Origin: Niabella sp.
GTDB taxonomy: Bacteria; Bacteroidota; Bacteroidia; Chitinophagales; Chitinophagaceae
Assembly (NCBI GenBank): GCA_017744715.1
Contig: JAGIAT010000007.1
Coordinates: 345,346 to 409,345 of the forward strand
Reading direction: 5' to 3'
DNA length: 64,000 bases
Positions 9,400 to 18,298 of the stretch are shown piece after piece. The notes beneath the pieces are model-generated. The model ran no database searches. It was not told the DNA's origin and saw only the letters and a program-made list of their open reading frames with translations. Position 1 is the stretch's first letter. Every line of letters begins with the position of its first letter. Made by a program: the position numbers and the translations under genes.

Positions 9400-10275
9400 T
9401 TAAAAATTATTTTTAAACGTCTCCAAAAATTTTACAATCAGCCGTTCTACTGCCGCCTTTCCATCCTTGGTAAATTCTTTTACGATCCGGTTGGCTACAA
9501 TGGCGTTTACCGCCAGGCAGTGATGCCCGAGCAATTTCCCCAACCCGAAAATAGCCGAGGTTTCCATTTCAAAGTTGGTGATCCGGTGCTGTCCGAAACT
9601 GAAATCGGTTAACCGGTCAATCAGCTGGGGATTGCGTACCCCCAGGCGCAGCACCCGTCCCTGCGGACCATAAAAGCCCGGGCAGGTAACGGTGATACCC
9701 TGGTGAAAATCGGTTACAAAATGTTTCAGCAGGGAAGGGGAGGCCCCCGTGATATACGGCGTGCTCAACCCCTGCATCTGCACATGTGTAACAAAGGAAT
9801 GCAGCAACTGGGTTTCCTCGTCGGTTTCTTCCGGCCGGTAAAAATTGAGCAGGTTATCCAGGCCCAGCCCATGGGTAGAGGCTACAAAGCTGTCTACCGG
9901 GATATCGGCCTGTAATGATCCGGAAGTACCCACGCGGATAATATTGAGCGCTTTCAGATTTGAGCGGATCTCCCGGGTTTCGAAATCGATATTGACCAGT
10001 GCATCCAGTTCATTCATCACGATGTCGATATTATCTGGTCCGATACCTGACGATAGTACTGTAAGCCGTTTGCCGCCCACCATTCCGGTGTGGCTCACAA
10101 ACTCGCGGTGCTGTCGTTTAACTTCGATGGTATCAAAATATTTGCTGAATTCGGCCACCCGGTCGGGGTCGCCCACGGTCACTACCGTATCTGCCAGTTC
10201 CTCAGGGCGAAGATCCAGATGGTACACTGCACCCCTGTTATTGATAATCAATTCCGATTCTGCGATCCTGCTCAT
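9400..10275 (-). CDS. Nucleoside phosphorylase (uridine phosphorylase-like)
   Basis: A 291-residue cytosolic enzyme of the PNP/UDP phosphorylase family, which splits nucleosides with phosphate in salvage. Family features are VVTVGDPDRVAEFSKYFD near residue 30, the phosphate-site segment RVGTSGSLQADI and NFEMETSAIFGLGKLLGH, where Glu and Met contact ribose. This looks closest to the uridine phosphorylase side of the family, but purine specificity cannot be excluded. The gene runs in the same direction as dapF, 131 bp upstream, and may be transcribed separately. Confidence 0.88.
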   Translation of the reverse strand: MSRIAESELIINNRGAVYHLDLRPEELADTVVTVGDPDRVAEFSKYFDTIEVKRQHREFVSHTGMVGGKRLTVLSSGIGPDNIDIVMNELDALVNIDFETREIRSNLKALNIIRVGTSGSLQADIPVDSFVASTHGLGLDNLLNFYRPEETDEETQLLHSFVTHVQMQGLSTPYITGASPSLLKHFVTDFHQGITVTCPGFYGPQGRVLRLGVRNPQLIDRLTDFSFGQHRITNFEMETSAIFGLGKLLGHHCLAVNAIVANRIVKEFTKDGKAAVERLIVKFLETFKNNF

Positions 10276-10293
10276 AAAAAAAGGTCTTTAATC

Positions 10294-10327
10294 TTTGCAA
10301 ATATTTACCAAAAATATCCTATTTTTG
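10294..10327 (+). promoter_or_regulatory. Candidate Bacteroidota promoter for tRNA-Cys
   Basis: TTTG at 10294-10297 and TATTTTTG at 10320-10327 match the -33 TTTG and -7 TAnnTTTG boxes with 22 bp between them. The -7 box lies 80 bp before the tRNA, similar to the spacing at tRNA-Asp at the other end of the window. Confidence 0.55.
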
Positions 10328-10407
10328 CCAGCCTTCAAAGATTAAATGGCGGGTGGTAGTCGCTTAATAGTGATTGCCGGTAACGCCGGGATCGAAAAGG
10401 GATAAAA

Positions 10408-10478
10408 GGTCTCGTGGCCGAGTGGCTAGGCAGAGCTCTGCAAAAGCTCGTACAGCGGTTCGAATCCGCTCGAGACCT
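10408..10478 (+). tRNA. tRNA-Cys (anticodon GCA)
   Basis: A full cloverleaf can be drawn: acceptor GGTCTCG/CGAGACC, D-arm GCC/GGC with loop GAGTGGCTA, anticodon stem GAGCT/AGCTC with loop CTGCAAA (anticodon GCA), short variable region and T-arm AGCGG-TTCGAAT-CCGCT. The discriminator is T, as expected for bacterial tRNA-Cys. CCA is not encoded. A hairpin terminator follows 16 bp later. Confidence 0.97.
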
Positions 10479-10493
10479 CCGGTTAAAAAAGTG

Positions 10494-10518
10494 AAACCCG
10501 CTCTGGCAGCGGGTTTTT
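10494..10518 (+). terminator. Rho-independent terminator after tRNA-Cys
   Basis: AAACCCGCT/AGCGGGTTT forms a 9-bp stem with a 5-base loop (CTGGC) followed by further T residues, 16 bp after the tRNA. Confidence 0.85.
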
Positions 10519-10635
10519 GCATGTAATAGCCGTGCCATGGCGGGTTGTGCGCTATGGTTAAATTGGGTATTTGCTTGTGATTTGATAAGGATTAAGTAAA
10601 AAACGCGGCCCCAGCGCAACCGGGGAAAACAATGT

Positions 10636-11230
10636 CAATCCGGAAGCTTGTTTACAATCTTCCCGTGGTGTCTCCCGCAGGGGACGCCCGGGTTAGCAGC
10701 GTATGATTATAATGTATGGATCATTTTCAGGGTCCTTTTCAAGAGACCCTGAAAAGAAGGCGAAGACGCCGTGGGTTTACCGCAGTGTTATCTGAAGATT
10801 TGCTTGTTTGGTACACGGTCTTCCCGTGGTGTCTCCCGCAGGGGACGCCCGGGTTGGCAGCGAATGATTATAATGTATGGATCATTTTCAGGGTCCTTTT
10901 CAAGAGACCCTGAAAAGAAGGCGAAGACGCCTTGGGTTTACCGCAGTATTATCAGAAGATTTGCTTGTTTGGTACGCGGTCTTCCCGTGGTGTCTCCCGC
11001 AGGGGACGCCCGGGTTGGGCAGCGTATGAGTATAATGTATGGATCATTTTCAGGGTCCTTTTCAAGAGACCCTGAAAAGAAGGCGAAGACGCCGTGGGTT
11101 TACCGCAGTATTATCTGAAGATTTGCTTGTCTTCCCGTGGTGTCTCCCGCAGGGGATGGCCGGATTGGTAGCGTATGATTATAATGTATGGATCATTTTT
11201 TCAGGGTCCCTTGCAGGAGCCCCTGGAAAA
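10636..11230 (+). repeat. Tandem array of about 161-bp structured repeats (3.6 copies)
   Basis: Units begin with CTTCCCGTGGTGTCTCCC at 10659, 10820, 10981 and 11131, giving periods of 161, 161 and 150 bp (the third lacks 11 bp at its end); a partial unit end starts near 10636. Units 1-3 differ at only a few positions; unit 4 is more diverged and incomplete. Each unit has box A, a hairpin built on GGTGTC and GACGCC, and box B, an 11-bp stem with a 10-base loop (TTTTCAGGGTC/GACCCTGAAAA, at 10724-10755 in unit 1). The frames through the array are only by-products of the repetition. The 1.1-kb stretch from 10479 to 11594 contains no gene I can support. Confidence 0.92.
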
Positions 11231-11236
11231 TAAATA

Positions 11237-11261
11237 TTAGTCTATAAATTTGGTGGACTAA
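11237..11261 (+). promoter_or_regulatory. Inverted repeat overlapping a -7-like box in the susC upstream region
   Basis: TTAGTC (11237-11242) and GACTAA (11256-11261) are inverted arms 13 bp apart. Between them TAAATTTG (11245-11252) matches the Bacteroidota -7 consensus. This could be a repressor operator placed over a promoter that transcribes toward susC with a leader of over 300 nt. A further TTAGTCTAA lies near 11385. The role is inferred from layout only. Confidence 0.35.
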
Positions 11262-11541
11262 AAAAATACTGTTAATCTTGCAACTTATTATGAACTCCCC
11301 GTTTTTCAGTAACAGGATAAATCAAAAACCATTGATGTGGAACAGAGGTTGCATGTTTAACCCTGTTGTCTGTTGTTGCAGTTGTTAGTCTAACGCCTTC
11401 TTTAAGGCCTTTTCCATTTTCATCTTTTCTTTTACTTAAACGATTTATTCGCAATGGACGACTCGTAGAAATCATATAAAAATGCCGGGCCTGTTGGCGC
11501 AGATACCCGGCTGCATCATAAAGTGTTTCCCTGTTAAAGAT

Positions 11542-11563
11542 CCTGCATGCAATTGCATACAGG
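11542..11563 (+). promoter_or_regulatory. Near-palindrome just upstream of susC
   Basis: A 22-bp imperfect palindrome with the core TGCAATTGCA and outer arms CCTG/CAGG ends 31 bp before the susC start codon. One symmetric pair is mismatched. It may be a regulator site or a leader structure; no cognate regulator gene is adjacent. Confidence 0.35.
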
Positions 11564-11594
11564 CCACCTTATTATTTAATGCAAATCAAATGTA

Positions 11595-14500
11595 ATGAAA
11601 AAAAAGTTTACCGTTTTTTTATTGCTAACCTCATTATTTACACTGCTGCAGAAAAACGTTTATTCACAGGAGCCGCACACGGTTATTAATACGCAGTTTA
11701 GCGGTCATGTTTACGACTCGCTGTCGAAACTTCCCCTCGACGGCGCCACCGTATTGATCAAGGGAACTACCAACCAGTCGCGGGCAGATGAGAAAGGGCA
11801 TTTCAATTTAAGAACGGGGCAAACGCTGCCGTTTACCATCATTGTATCCTTTGTGGGATACGAAACCCGGGAAATTTATGTAACGAAGCCGGTTGTTACG
11901 GTTCCATTAGAGCGGCGGAAAAATGACCTGGGCGAAGTGGTGGTGGTAGGATATGGTACCCAAAAGCGCAGCAGCATCACGGGATCTGTAGCCTCGGTAT
12001 CAAAAACCGGGCTCTCGCAGCCGGCGGTAGCTTTTGACAACCTGCTTCAGGGCTCGGTTTCCGGCGTTGCGGTTACCCAATCGTCCGGCCAGCCGGGGAG
12101 TACCGCCACTATCCGGATCCGGGGCGGCAATTCCATTAATTTCGGAAATGATCCACTCTATGTGATCGATGGATTTATTGTTTACAATGATAACAACCTT
12201 ACCAATACAGGAGCTTCCAGCGGAGGCGGTATCAATGCACTGTCAACCATCAATCCGTCGGATATTGAATCGATCGATATTTTAAAAGATGCAGCGGCTA
12301 CCGCCATTTATGGATCGAGGGGGGCTAACGGCGTGGTGATCATTACCACCAAGAAGGGCCGTAAAGGAAGAACAGAGCTGAACTACAGCGGTTATTTTGG
12401 TAAACAGGAGGCCGCAAAAACGCTTAAGCTGCTGAATGGTGCACAATGGGCATCGCTGATCAATGATATCAACAAAAGTGATAACCAGGCGGCAACTTTT
12501 ACACCCGCGCAGATCGAGGCATTTGGTGAGGGGTACAACTGGCAGAACGCGGCGTTGCGGCGCGCTGCAACACAAAATCATGAACTGTCGATATCCGGCG
12601 GAGATGAGAAGTCGCGGTTCCTGATCTCCGGTAATTATTTTGACCAGGATGGGGTGATCCTGAATACCGGATTCCGGCGTTATTCCGGGCGCATCAATTA
12701 TGAGCGGGAACTAAACAGTAAGTTTACAGTAGCGGCTAATGTATACCTGAGCAAGGCGAACCAGGATAAACTTTCCGGCGCTAATTTTGGAAGCATCGGT
12801 TTTAATGGCGCCTTCCCTACATTGGTGCTTACGCCTTCCATTGTAAAGATCTGGAATGAGGATGGCAGCTACAATAACCAGAACCCATATATTGCTACTC
12901 CAACAAATGCGCTCCGCGATATTGTAGCCACCAAAAATGAAACACTGATCGCCCGCAGCCTGGCAAACGCCTTTATAGAATACCGGATCATAGAAGGACT
13001 GGTGCTTAAGTCTTCCTTTGGGATGGATCAGCTGACAACCAAACAAAATTATTATGCCCCTTCCTATACTTCGGCAGGCTATGCTGCCGGCGGTATTGCC
13101 GCTGTGGGAAATGTGCAGGGCAGTTCCTGGCTGAATGAAAACACGCTAACCTACTCAAAGAATATCCGGGACCGCCATGCGGTGAATGTATTGCTGGGGT
13201 ATACCACCCAATATTCAGAGGATGAAAGTACGGTAGCCGGTGCACAGAAATTTGCATCCGACCTTACAACGTATAATAATCTTTCCCTGGGCGGAACGGC
13301 CGTACTGCCTGCTTCAGATGCCCATGCTGCGGCGCTGAACTCCTTCCTTGGCCGGATCAATTATACATTGGATGATAAATATTCGGTATCCCTTACCCAA
13401 CGGGCGGATGGCTCTTCGCGGCTGGGCAAAAACAATAAATGGGGATTTTTCCCTTCCGTAGGTGTATCCTGGAATGCCGTTAAAGAACGCTTCCTGGAGC
13501 AAAGCGATGCCGTCTCCAACCTGAAGTTGCGGGCATCGTACGGACAAACGGGAAACTCTGAAGTACCGCCATACAGTTCGCTTTCCGTATTGGCCGCCAG
13601 TAATTATTTTTTCAACGGATCGCTGGTTACGGGCGTGGCACCGGCGCAGCTGGCAAATGAAAACCTGAAGTGGGAAACCACCACACAATGGAACCTGGGA
13701 ATCGATGCCGGCTTTTTTAACAACCGGATCAGCATTACGGCAGATGTGTACGGGAAAAAGACCAGCGATCTCCTATTGTTTGTGCCCTTTCCGTTATATA
13801 CCGGGTATAATACGGTATTGAAAAATGCCGGGAGTGTTTCCAACAGGGGAATCGAATTTTCGCTCAATACCGATAATATCAGGGGGCGCCGCTTTAGCTG
13901 GAAATCTTCAATCGTTTTTGCAGCCAACAGGAATAAAGTGCTGAACCTTGGTGATGGAGTAAATTATTATTACCCGGTGGCGCCTACGGGATTCGTGTCG
14001 CCGGTTATTGTAAAAGTGGGTCTTCCCGTTTCTACCTTTTGGGGATACCGTACAGATGGATTGCTGACGGCTGCAGATCTTGCAGCAAATGTGCCCAAAC
14101 TTACAGGTGTATCACAACTGGAAGGCGACCGGAAATATGTGGATGCCAACCAGGATGGTGTAATCACAACAGCGGATAAGGTAAACCTGGGCAATGCACA
14201 ACCAAAATTTACTTTTGGGTTTACCAATAATGTTACGGCGTACGGTTTTGATCTTTCGGTTTTTCTGCAGGGAACCTATGGCAACAAGGTGTTTAATTTT
14301 ATCCGCCAGAAGCTGGAGATCCCAACCTTGTCGCTGAATGCTTCGGCATCGCTGCTGGACCGGTGGAGTCCCGAACATCCGGACGGTAAGGAACCCCGGG
14401 CTACCAATTCCCCCGTACCCCAGGTGATTGACCGTTATATAGAGGACGCTTCTTTTTTGCGGGTAAAGAATATTACGCTGGGGTATACGCTCCCCGTGAA

Positions 14501-14693
14501 CCTGCTTACAAAATATAAAATCACAAAACTACGCTTCTATATTACCGGGCAAAACCTGATTACGGCAACGCCTTATAGCGGACTGGATCCGGAGGCGAAT
14601 TTGTATGATGTGGATAATACCAAACAGGGCATCGACTACGGGATCTATCCTTCTACCAAAACCGTTCTTGTTGGGCTAAACATCACCATTTAA
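11595..14693 (+). CDS. SusC/RagA family TonB-linked outer-membrane transporter
   Basis: A 1032-residue outer-membrane beta-barrel that imports oligomers with a SusD lipoprotein, using TonB energy. It has a signal peptide (first 25 residues, ending YSQ), a carboxypeptidase-regulatory-like domain (about 35-105, GHVYDSLSKLPLDGATVLIK), the SusC signature near GEVVVVGYGTQKRSSITGSV, a plug domain with IRIRGGNSINFGNDPLYVID, and a long barrel ending in an aromatic-poor strand (KTVLVGLNITI). No FecR/anti-sigma-type N-terminal extension is seen. SusD starts 11 bp after its stop. The neighbouring sulfatase suggests a sulfated substrate. Confidence 0.97.
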   Translation: MKKKFTVFLLLTSLFTLLQKNVYSQEPHTVINTQFSGHVYDSLSKLPLDGATVLIKGTTNQSRADEKGHFNLRTGQTLPFTIIVSFVGYETREIYVTKPVVTVPLERRKNDLGEVVVVGYGTQKRSSITGSVASVSKTGLSQPAVAFDNLLQGSVSGVAVTQSSGQPGSTATIRIRGGNSINFGNDPLYVIDGFIVYNDNNLTNTGASSGGGINALSTINPSDIESIDILKDAAATAIYGSRGANGVVIITTKKGRKGRTELNYSGYFGKQEAAKTLKLLNGAQWASLINDINKSDNQAATFTPAQIEAFGEGYNWQNAALRRAATQNHELSISGGDEKSRFLISGNYFDQDGVILNTGFRRYSGRINYERELNSKFTVAANVYLSKANQDKLSGANFGSIGFNGAFPTLVLTPSIVKIWNEDGSYNNQNPYIATPTNALRDIVATKNETLIARSLANAFIEYRIIEGLVLKSSFGMDQLTTKQNYYAPSYTSAGYAAGGIAAVGNVQGSSWLNENTLTYSKNIRDRHAVNVLLGYTTQYSEDESTVAGAQKFASDLTTYNNLSLGGTAVLPASDAHAAALNSFLGRINYTLDDKYSVSLTQRADGSSRLGKNNKWGFFPSVGVSWNAVKERFLEQSDAVSNLKLRASYGQTGNSEVPPYSSLSVLAASNYFFNGSLVTGVAPAQLANENLKWETTTQWNLGIDAGFFNNRISITADVYGKKTSDLLLFVPFPLYTGYNTVLKNAGSVSNRGIEFSLNTDNIRGRRFSWKSSIVFAANRNKVLNLGDGVNYYYPVAPTGFVSPVIVKVGLPVSTFWGYRTDGLLTAADLAANVPKLTGVSQLEGDRKYVDANQDGVITTADKVNLGNAQPKFTFGFTNNVTAYGFDLSVFLQGTYGNKVFNFIRQKLEIPTLSLNASASLLDRWSPEHPDGKEPRATNSPVPQVIDRYIEDASFLRVKNITLGYTLPVNLLTKYKITKLRFYITGQNLITATPYSGLDPEANLYDVDNTKQGIDYGIYPSTKTVLVGLNITI

Positions 14694-14704
14694 TCACCTA
14701 AATA

Positions 14705-16249
14705 ATGTTATCTGTTATGAATTTCATATTGAAAGGAATCTTCCGGTCTGTTTATTTCATTGCTGCAATAGCGATGACCGGTTGCAACAAACTAAAAGAA
14801 CTCCCGGAATCGGTGGTTACCGAAGACCAGTATTATAAAACAGCTACAGATGCCATAAGCGCAGTGAATGCGGCATATGGAAGCCTCAATGGCGACCCTG
14901 CCGGGGATTTTCCTATCTATGGCCGCAACCTGAATATCCTGATCAGCAACGGATCCGACGAGCAGGTATTCAGCCCTTCCAATACCAACCCCGATGTGCG
15001 GGCCATTGGAACGATCACCTATGTTGCGGAAAACGACCGGGTACGGAAAATATGGCAACAGCATTACTATGGGATCAACCGGGCAAATGTGGCCATTGAT
15101 AAAATACCGGGTATCGAAATGGATGAAACCACGAAGAACCGGCTTGTTAATGAAGCCCGCTTTATCAGGGCCCTCCTGTACTTTAACCTGGTACGTTTGT
15201 TTGGCGGCGTACCTCTGGTGCTGCATAACCCTACATCTACGAATCTTGAAGCGGTAAAGGTAGCACGGGCGGCACCGGAAGATGTATATGCACAGGTAAT
15301 TGCAGACCTGACCGCTGCAACGGCATTGCCCGGCGCTTATTCGGGCGCAGATAAAGGGCGTGCTACGGCCGGTGCTGCATGGGGCCTGCTTGCGAAGGTA
15401 TACGTAACCACAAAGAACTGGGAGCTTGCGCGGGTTACGCTGGAAAAAATTCTTACGGCAGGCACTTTTACGGCGGCAAAGGGCAGTTATGGGTATGATC
15501 TTTTTCCTGTTTTTAAGGATGCCTTTCAGAAGCCCACCAAAAATGGCAAGGAACATCTGTTCTCGGTGCAATACGAATCGAACCTGGGCGCGCGCAATGT
15601 GCAGAATTTCTTAAGCGGTTCCAATTTCAATTCCTTTAACCCCAAGTCGTTTCCCGGCGATGTGCCGGATGAAAGTCTCCCTAAAATTTTTGATGATGCA
15701 GATACCCGTAAGGCAGGTACCTTTTTTACAAAGATACTGAACCCGGCTACGGGGCAGGAGGTGGATTTTTCTCCCGTGACCCGCTATGCAAAATTCATCG
15801 ATTTCAGTTTAACCCCCATCACTAACCAGGCCCAGAGCGGCATCAACTATCCGGTACTTCGCTATGCAGATATCCTGTTACTGTATGCCGAGGTGCTGAA
15901 CGAACTGCAGGGACCGGTTGCGGAGGCTTATAAAGCATTAAATATCGTCAGGGCCCGGGCGTATGGTTTGTATACCGGTAATGGCAGTTATACCGATCAT
16001 AGCCGGGATCTTTCCGGGTTGGATCAGGCCGGGTTCCGGGAAGCAGTTTTTCTCGAGCGCCGGAAAGAGCTGGTGCAGGAAGGCAACCGGTGGTTCGACC
16101 TGGTACGTAAGGGAACGCTGGTAGATGAATTGAAAAAGATCGCTGCCAAGGCCGGCAATGTATCGGAAAAAAATTACCGGTTCCCCATACCGCAAATAGA
16201 AATCGATCTCAACAGTCAGCTTACTCAAAACCCTGGCTATAACAAGTAG
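14705..16249 (+). CDS. SusD/RagB family nutrient-binding lipoprotein
   Basis: A 514-residue surface lipoprotein that caps the SusC barrel and binds the substrate. The lipobox is AMTGC, followed by the family motif LPESVVTEDQYYKTATDAIS. TPR-like helices carry NEARFIRALLYFNLVRLFGG, a SusD hallmark, and the C-terminal segment has FLERRKELVQEGNRWFDLVR and the ending IDLNSQLTQNPGY. The ATG at 14705 is annotated; an in-frame ATG at 14717 gives a more typical signal-peptide length and may be the true start. It follows susC directly and precedes the sulfatase. Confidence 0.96.
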   Translation: MLSVMNFILKGIFRSVYFIAAIAMTGCNKLKELPESVVTEDQYYKTATDAISAVNAAYGSLNGDPAGDFPIYGRNLNILISNGSDEQVFSPSNTNPDVRAIGTITYVAENDRVRKIWQQHYYGINRANVAIDKIPGIEMDETTKNRLVNEARFIRALLYFNLVRLFGGVPLVLHNPTSTNLEAVKVARAAPEDVYAQVIADLTAATALPGAYSGADKGRATAGAAWGLLAKVYVTTKNWELARVTLEKILTAGTFTAAKGSYGYDLFPVFKDAFQKPTKNGKEHLFSVQYESNLGARNVQNFLSGSNFNSFNPKSFPGDVPDESLPKIFDDADTRKAGTFFTKILNPATGQEVDFSPVTRYAKFIDFSLTPITNQAQSGINYPVLRYADILLLYAEVLNELQGPVAEAYKALNIVRARAYGLYTGNGSYTDHSRDLSGLDQAGFREAVFLERRKELVQEGNRWFDLVRKGTLVDELKKIAAKAGNVSEKNYRFPIPQIEIDLNSQLTQNPGYNK

Positions 16250-16292
16250 CCTGCGGATTTTTTAACAATCAACCGTTTTAAAAAATGAAATT

Positions 16293-18158
16293 ATGAAAAT
16301 CAGAATTATTGCAGGTTTTGCACTGCTGCTCATGACGACCCTCTATGCAACGGGTCAGCAAAAAACACCCTTTCAGGGCAAGGTTGGTAAAACACTGGCC
16401 GGTTCCGAAGAGTGGTGGCCCAGGCCCGTAACGCCTCCGGCCAATGCGCCCAATGTGGTATGGATCTTACTGGATGATGTAGGATATGGCGCGTCCAGCA
16501 GTTTTGGCGGACTGATCCAGACTCCCACGTTCGACTCACTGGCCAATAACGGGCTGCGGTATACCAATTTTCATACCGCTGCCATTTGTGCTCCTACCCG
16601 TGCAGCATTGCTCACCGGCCGGAACTCGCATTATGTGGGAGTAGGCGGATTTTCTCATGTAGCCATGTCGGCCGGCTTTCCCGGTTGGAGCGGCCGTATT
16701 CCTGATGATAAAGGCACCATCGCCCAGATCCTGCAATCCAACGGCTACAATACATTTGCCGTGGGAAAATACGGGCTCACACCGGATGAAGAAGCCACCG
16801 ATGCAGGCCCTTTCGACCGCTGGCCCGGTGGAAAAGGGTTTGAGCAGTTCTTTGGTTTCCTGGGATCGCAGACCGATCAGTATGAACCGGACCTGGTAGA
16901 AAACAATGCACATATAAAAACGGATGGCCGGCACCTGAATGATCAGATCACCGATAAGGCCATCGGGTATATTCAAAAACAACAACAGGCGGCTCCGGGA
17001 AAACCGTTCTTCCTGTATTATGCGCCCGGCGCCGTGCATGCGCCGCACCAGGTGGCACCGGAATTCACCAACCGGTATAAAGGTGCCTTTGATGAGGGAT
17101 GGGACCGGTATCGTGAGAAGGTACTGGCCAACCAGATCCGGCTGGGCGTAGTGCCAAAGAACGCCCAACTACCCGGTCGTAATACAGAAGTCCCTGCCTG
17201 GGATCCATTGCCGGCAGAAAAGAAAAAACTCTACGCCCGGTTTATGGAAACCTATGCCGGCTATCTTACATATACCGATTACTGTGTAGGCCGGCTGATC
17301 AGTTATCTGAAAGAGGCGAACCTGCTGCAGAACACCGTGGTTGTGGTCATGATCGGGGATAACGGTGCCAGTAAGGAAGGCACCTTCCAGGGAACCTTAC
17401 AGCCCAGGAACCAGATCGGCAAACAAACAGAAGAAGAACAGTTCCGGTATAATCTTTCCCACATCGATGATATCGGGCTGCCCCAGGGAAAGAACACCAA
17501 TTATCCGCTGGGATGGGCACAGGCTACCAATACACCGTTCCGCCAGTGGAAACAGGATGCCAATGCCGAAGGCGGCACCCACAACCCGCTGATCATTTTT
17601 TATCCGGAAGGTATCCGGGAAAAAGGCGGTATCCGTACGCAGTACAGCCATGTGATCGATATCCTTCCTACAACGCTCGATCTTGTTGGAATAAAGGCAC
17701 CGGCCGCTATACGGAATATTCCGCAGGATACCATTCAGGGATATTCGTTATTTAAAACACTGAACAATGCCGGCGCAACCGCAGATCATAAAGTACAGCA
17801 CTATTATATTTTTGGTGCGCGGTCGATCTATGCTGATGGGTGGAAAGCGGCTACCGCTCACCATCCGGATGCCATCGATTATGTAAAAACACGAACCACC
17901 GGCTGGAAGGGCGATCCGGACCGTTGGGAAAAAGACACCTGGGAATTGTACAACCTGAACGAGGATTTTAACGAACGGGTGAACCTGGCAAAAAAATACC
18001 CGGAAAAACTCGAGGCGCTGAAAAAACTGTTTGATCAGCAGGCTGAAAAGAACCAGCTGTACCCGCTGATCGACTGGGAGGATGTGTATGAAAAACGGAT
18101 TCATAAGAATTATCAACCCGCGGTGTATCAAACAGCCGCTCCTGCCGCAGGGAAATAA
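16293..18158 (+). CDS. Type I (formylglycine) sulfatase
   Basis: A 621-residue secreted sulfatase of the alkaline-phosphatase fold. After a signal peptide (cleavage near ATGQQ) come the calcium-site aspartates in LLDDVGYG (about residues 61-62), the modification motif CAPTR with Cys99 to be converted to formylglycine, then LLTGRN, GKYG, the HAPHQ histidine and the late metal-site motif IGDNGASKEG. The length and the SAGFPGWSG region look like the arylsulfatase/AtsA-like (S1_4-type) group, which is inference. Its place directly after SusC/SusD says the imported ligand probably carries sulfate esters. No maturase gene is in the window. Confidence 0.93.
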   Translation: MKIRIIAGFALLLMTTLYATGQQKTPFQGKVGKTLAGSEEWWPRPVTPPANAPNVVWILLDDVGYGASSSFGGLIQTPTFDSLANNGLRYTNFHTAAICAPTRAALLTGRNSHYVGVGGFSHVAMSAGFPGWSGRIPDDKGTIAQILQSNGYNTFAVGKYGLTPDEEATDAGPFDRWPGGKGFEQFFGFLGSQTDQYEPDLVENNAHIKTDGRHLNDQITDKAIGYIQKQQQAAPGKPFFLYYAPGAVHAPHQVAPEFTNRYKGAFDEGWDRYREKVLANQIRLGVVPKNAQLPGRNTEVPAWDPLPAEKKKLYARFMETYAGYLTYTDYCVGRLISYLKEANLLQNTVVVVMIGDNGASKEGTFQGTLQPRNQIGKQTEEEQFRYNLSHIDDIGLPQGKNTNYPLGWAQATNTPFRQWKQDANAEGGTHNPLIIFYPEGIREKGGIRTQYSHVIDILPTTLDLVGIKAPAAIRNIPQDTIQGYSLFKTLNNAGATADHKVQHYYIFGARSIYADGWKAATAHHPDAIDYVKTRTTGWKGDPDRWEKDTWELYNLNEDFNERVNLAKKYPEKLEALKKLFDQQAEKNQLYPLIDWEDVYEKRIHKNYQPAVYQTAAPAAGK

Positions 18159-18171
18159 AAACACAAGGTTT

Positions 18172-18288
18172 ATGAACGACCTGAATATACTCGTAAAAAA
18201 AATAATCATCAGTATCAGCATTGTACTTGTACCACTGGCTTTAATAGCCGGTGGTTTGTACCTGCTGCAATTATTGCTGACACCCTAA
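18172..18288 (+). CDS. 38-residue single-span membrane peptide
   Basis: A small reading frame starting MNDLNILVKKIIISISIVL and ending LLQLLLTP, with one long hydrophobic helix (about residues 11-36). It sits 13 bp after the sulfatase stop and 10 bp before the desaturase-like gene, in the same orientation, with a weak AAGG ahead of the ATG. The position, compact spacing and clean membrane helix favour a real gene. The frame is open further upstream into the sulfatase, but those residues look non-coding. Function unknown; it may assist the membrane enzyme encoded next. Confidence 0.6.
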   Translation: MNDLNILVKKIIISISIVLVPLALIAGGLYLLQLLLTP

Positions 18289-18298
18289 AAGATATGAT

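Noticed and set aside
10636..11230. Possible CRISPR array
   Set aside because: The unit is about 161 bp with conserved sequence throughout and no variable spacers; no cas genes are nearby.
10408..11230. tRNA-Cys plus repeats as an attachment site of an integrated island
   Set aside because: No integrase, no duplicated tRNA 3' end and no mobility genes in the downstream SusCD block.
10716..11233. Overlapping plus-strand frames reading a repeated DHFQGPFQETLKRRRRRRGF-like peptide
   Set aside because: They are the translation of the 161-bp tandem repeats; three frames give similar pseudo-repeats, and no start signal or family similarity is present.
11272..11475. Minus-strand 67-codon frame (MISTSRPLRINRLSKRKDEN...) in the susC leader
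   Set aside because: No motif, no plausible neighbour relation and no start context; kept only as unexplained leader DNA.
14792..15571. Long minus-strand frame (259 codons) inside susD
   Set aside because: Cysteine- and arginine-rich shadow of a well-supported SusD gene.
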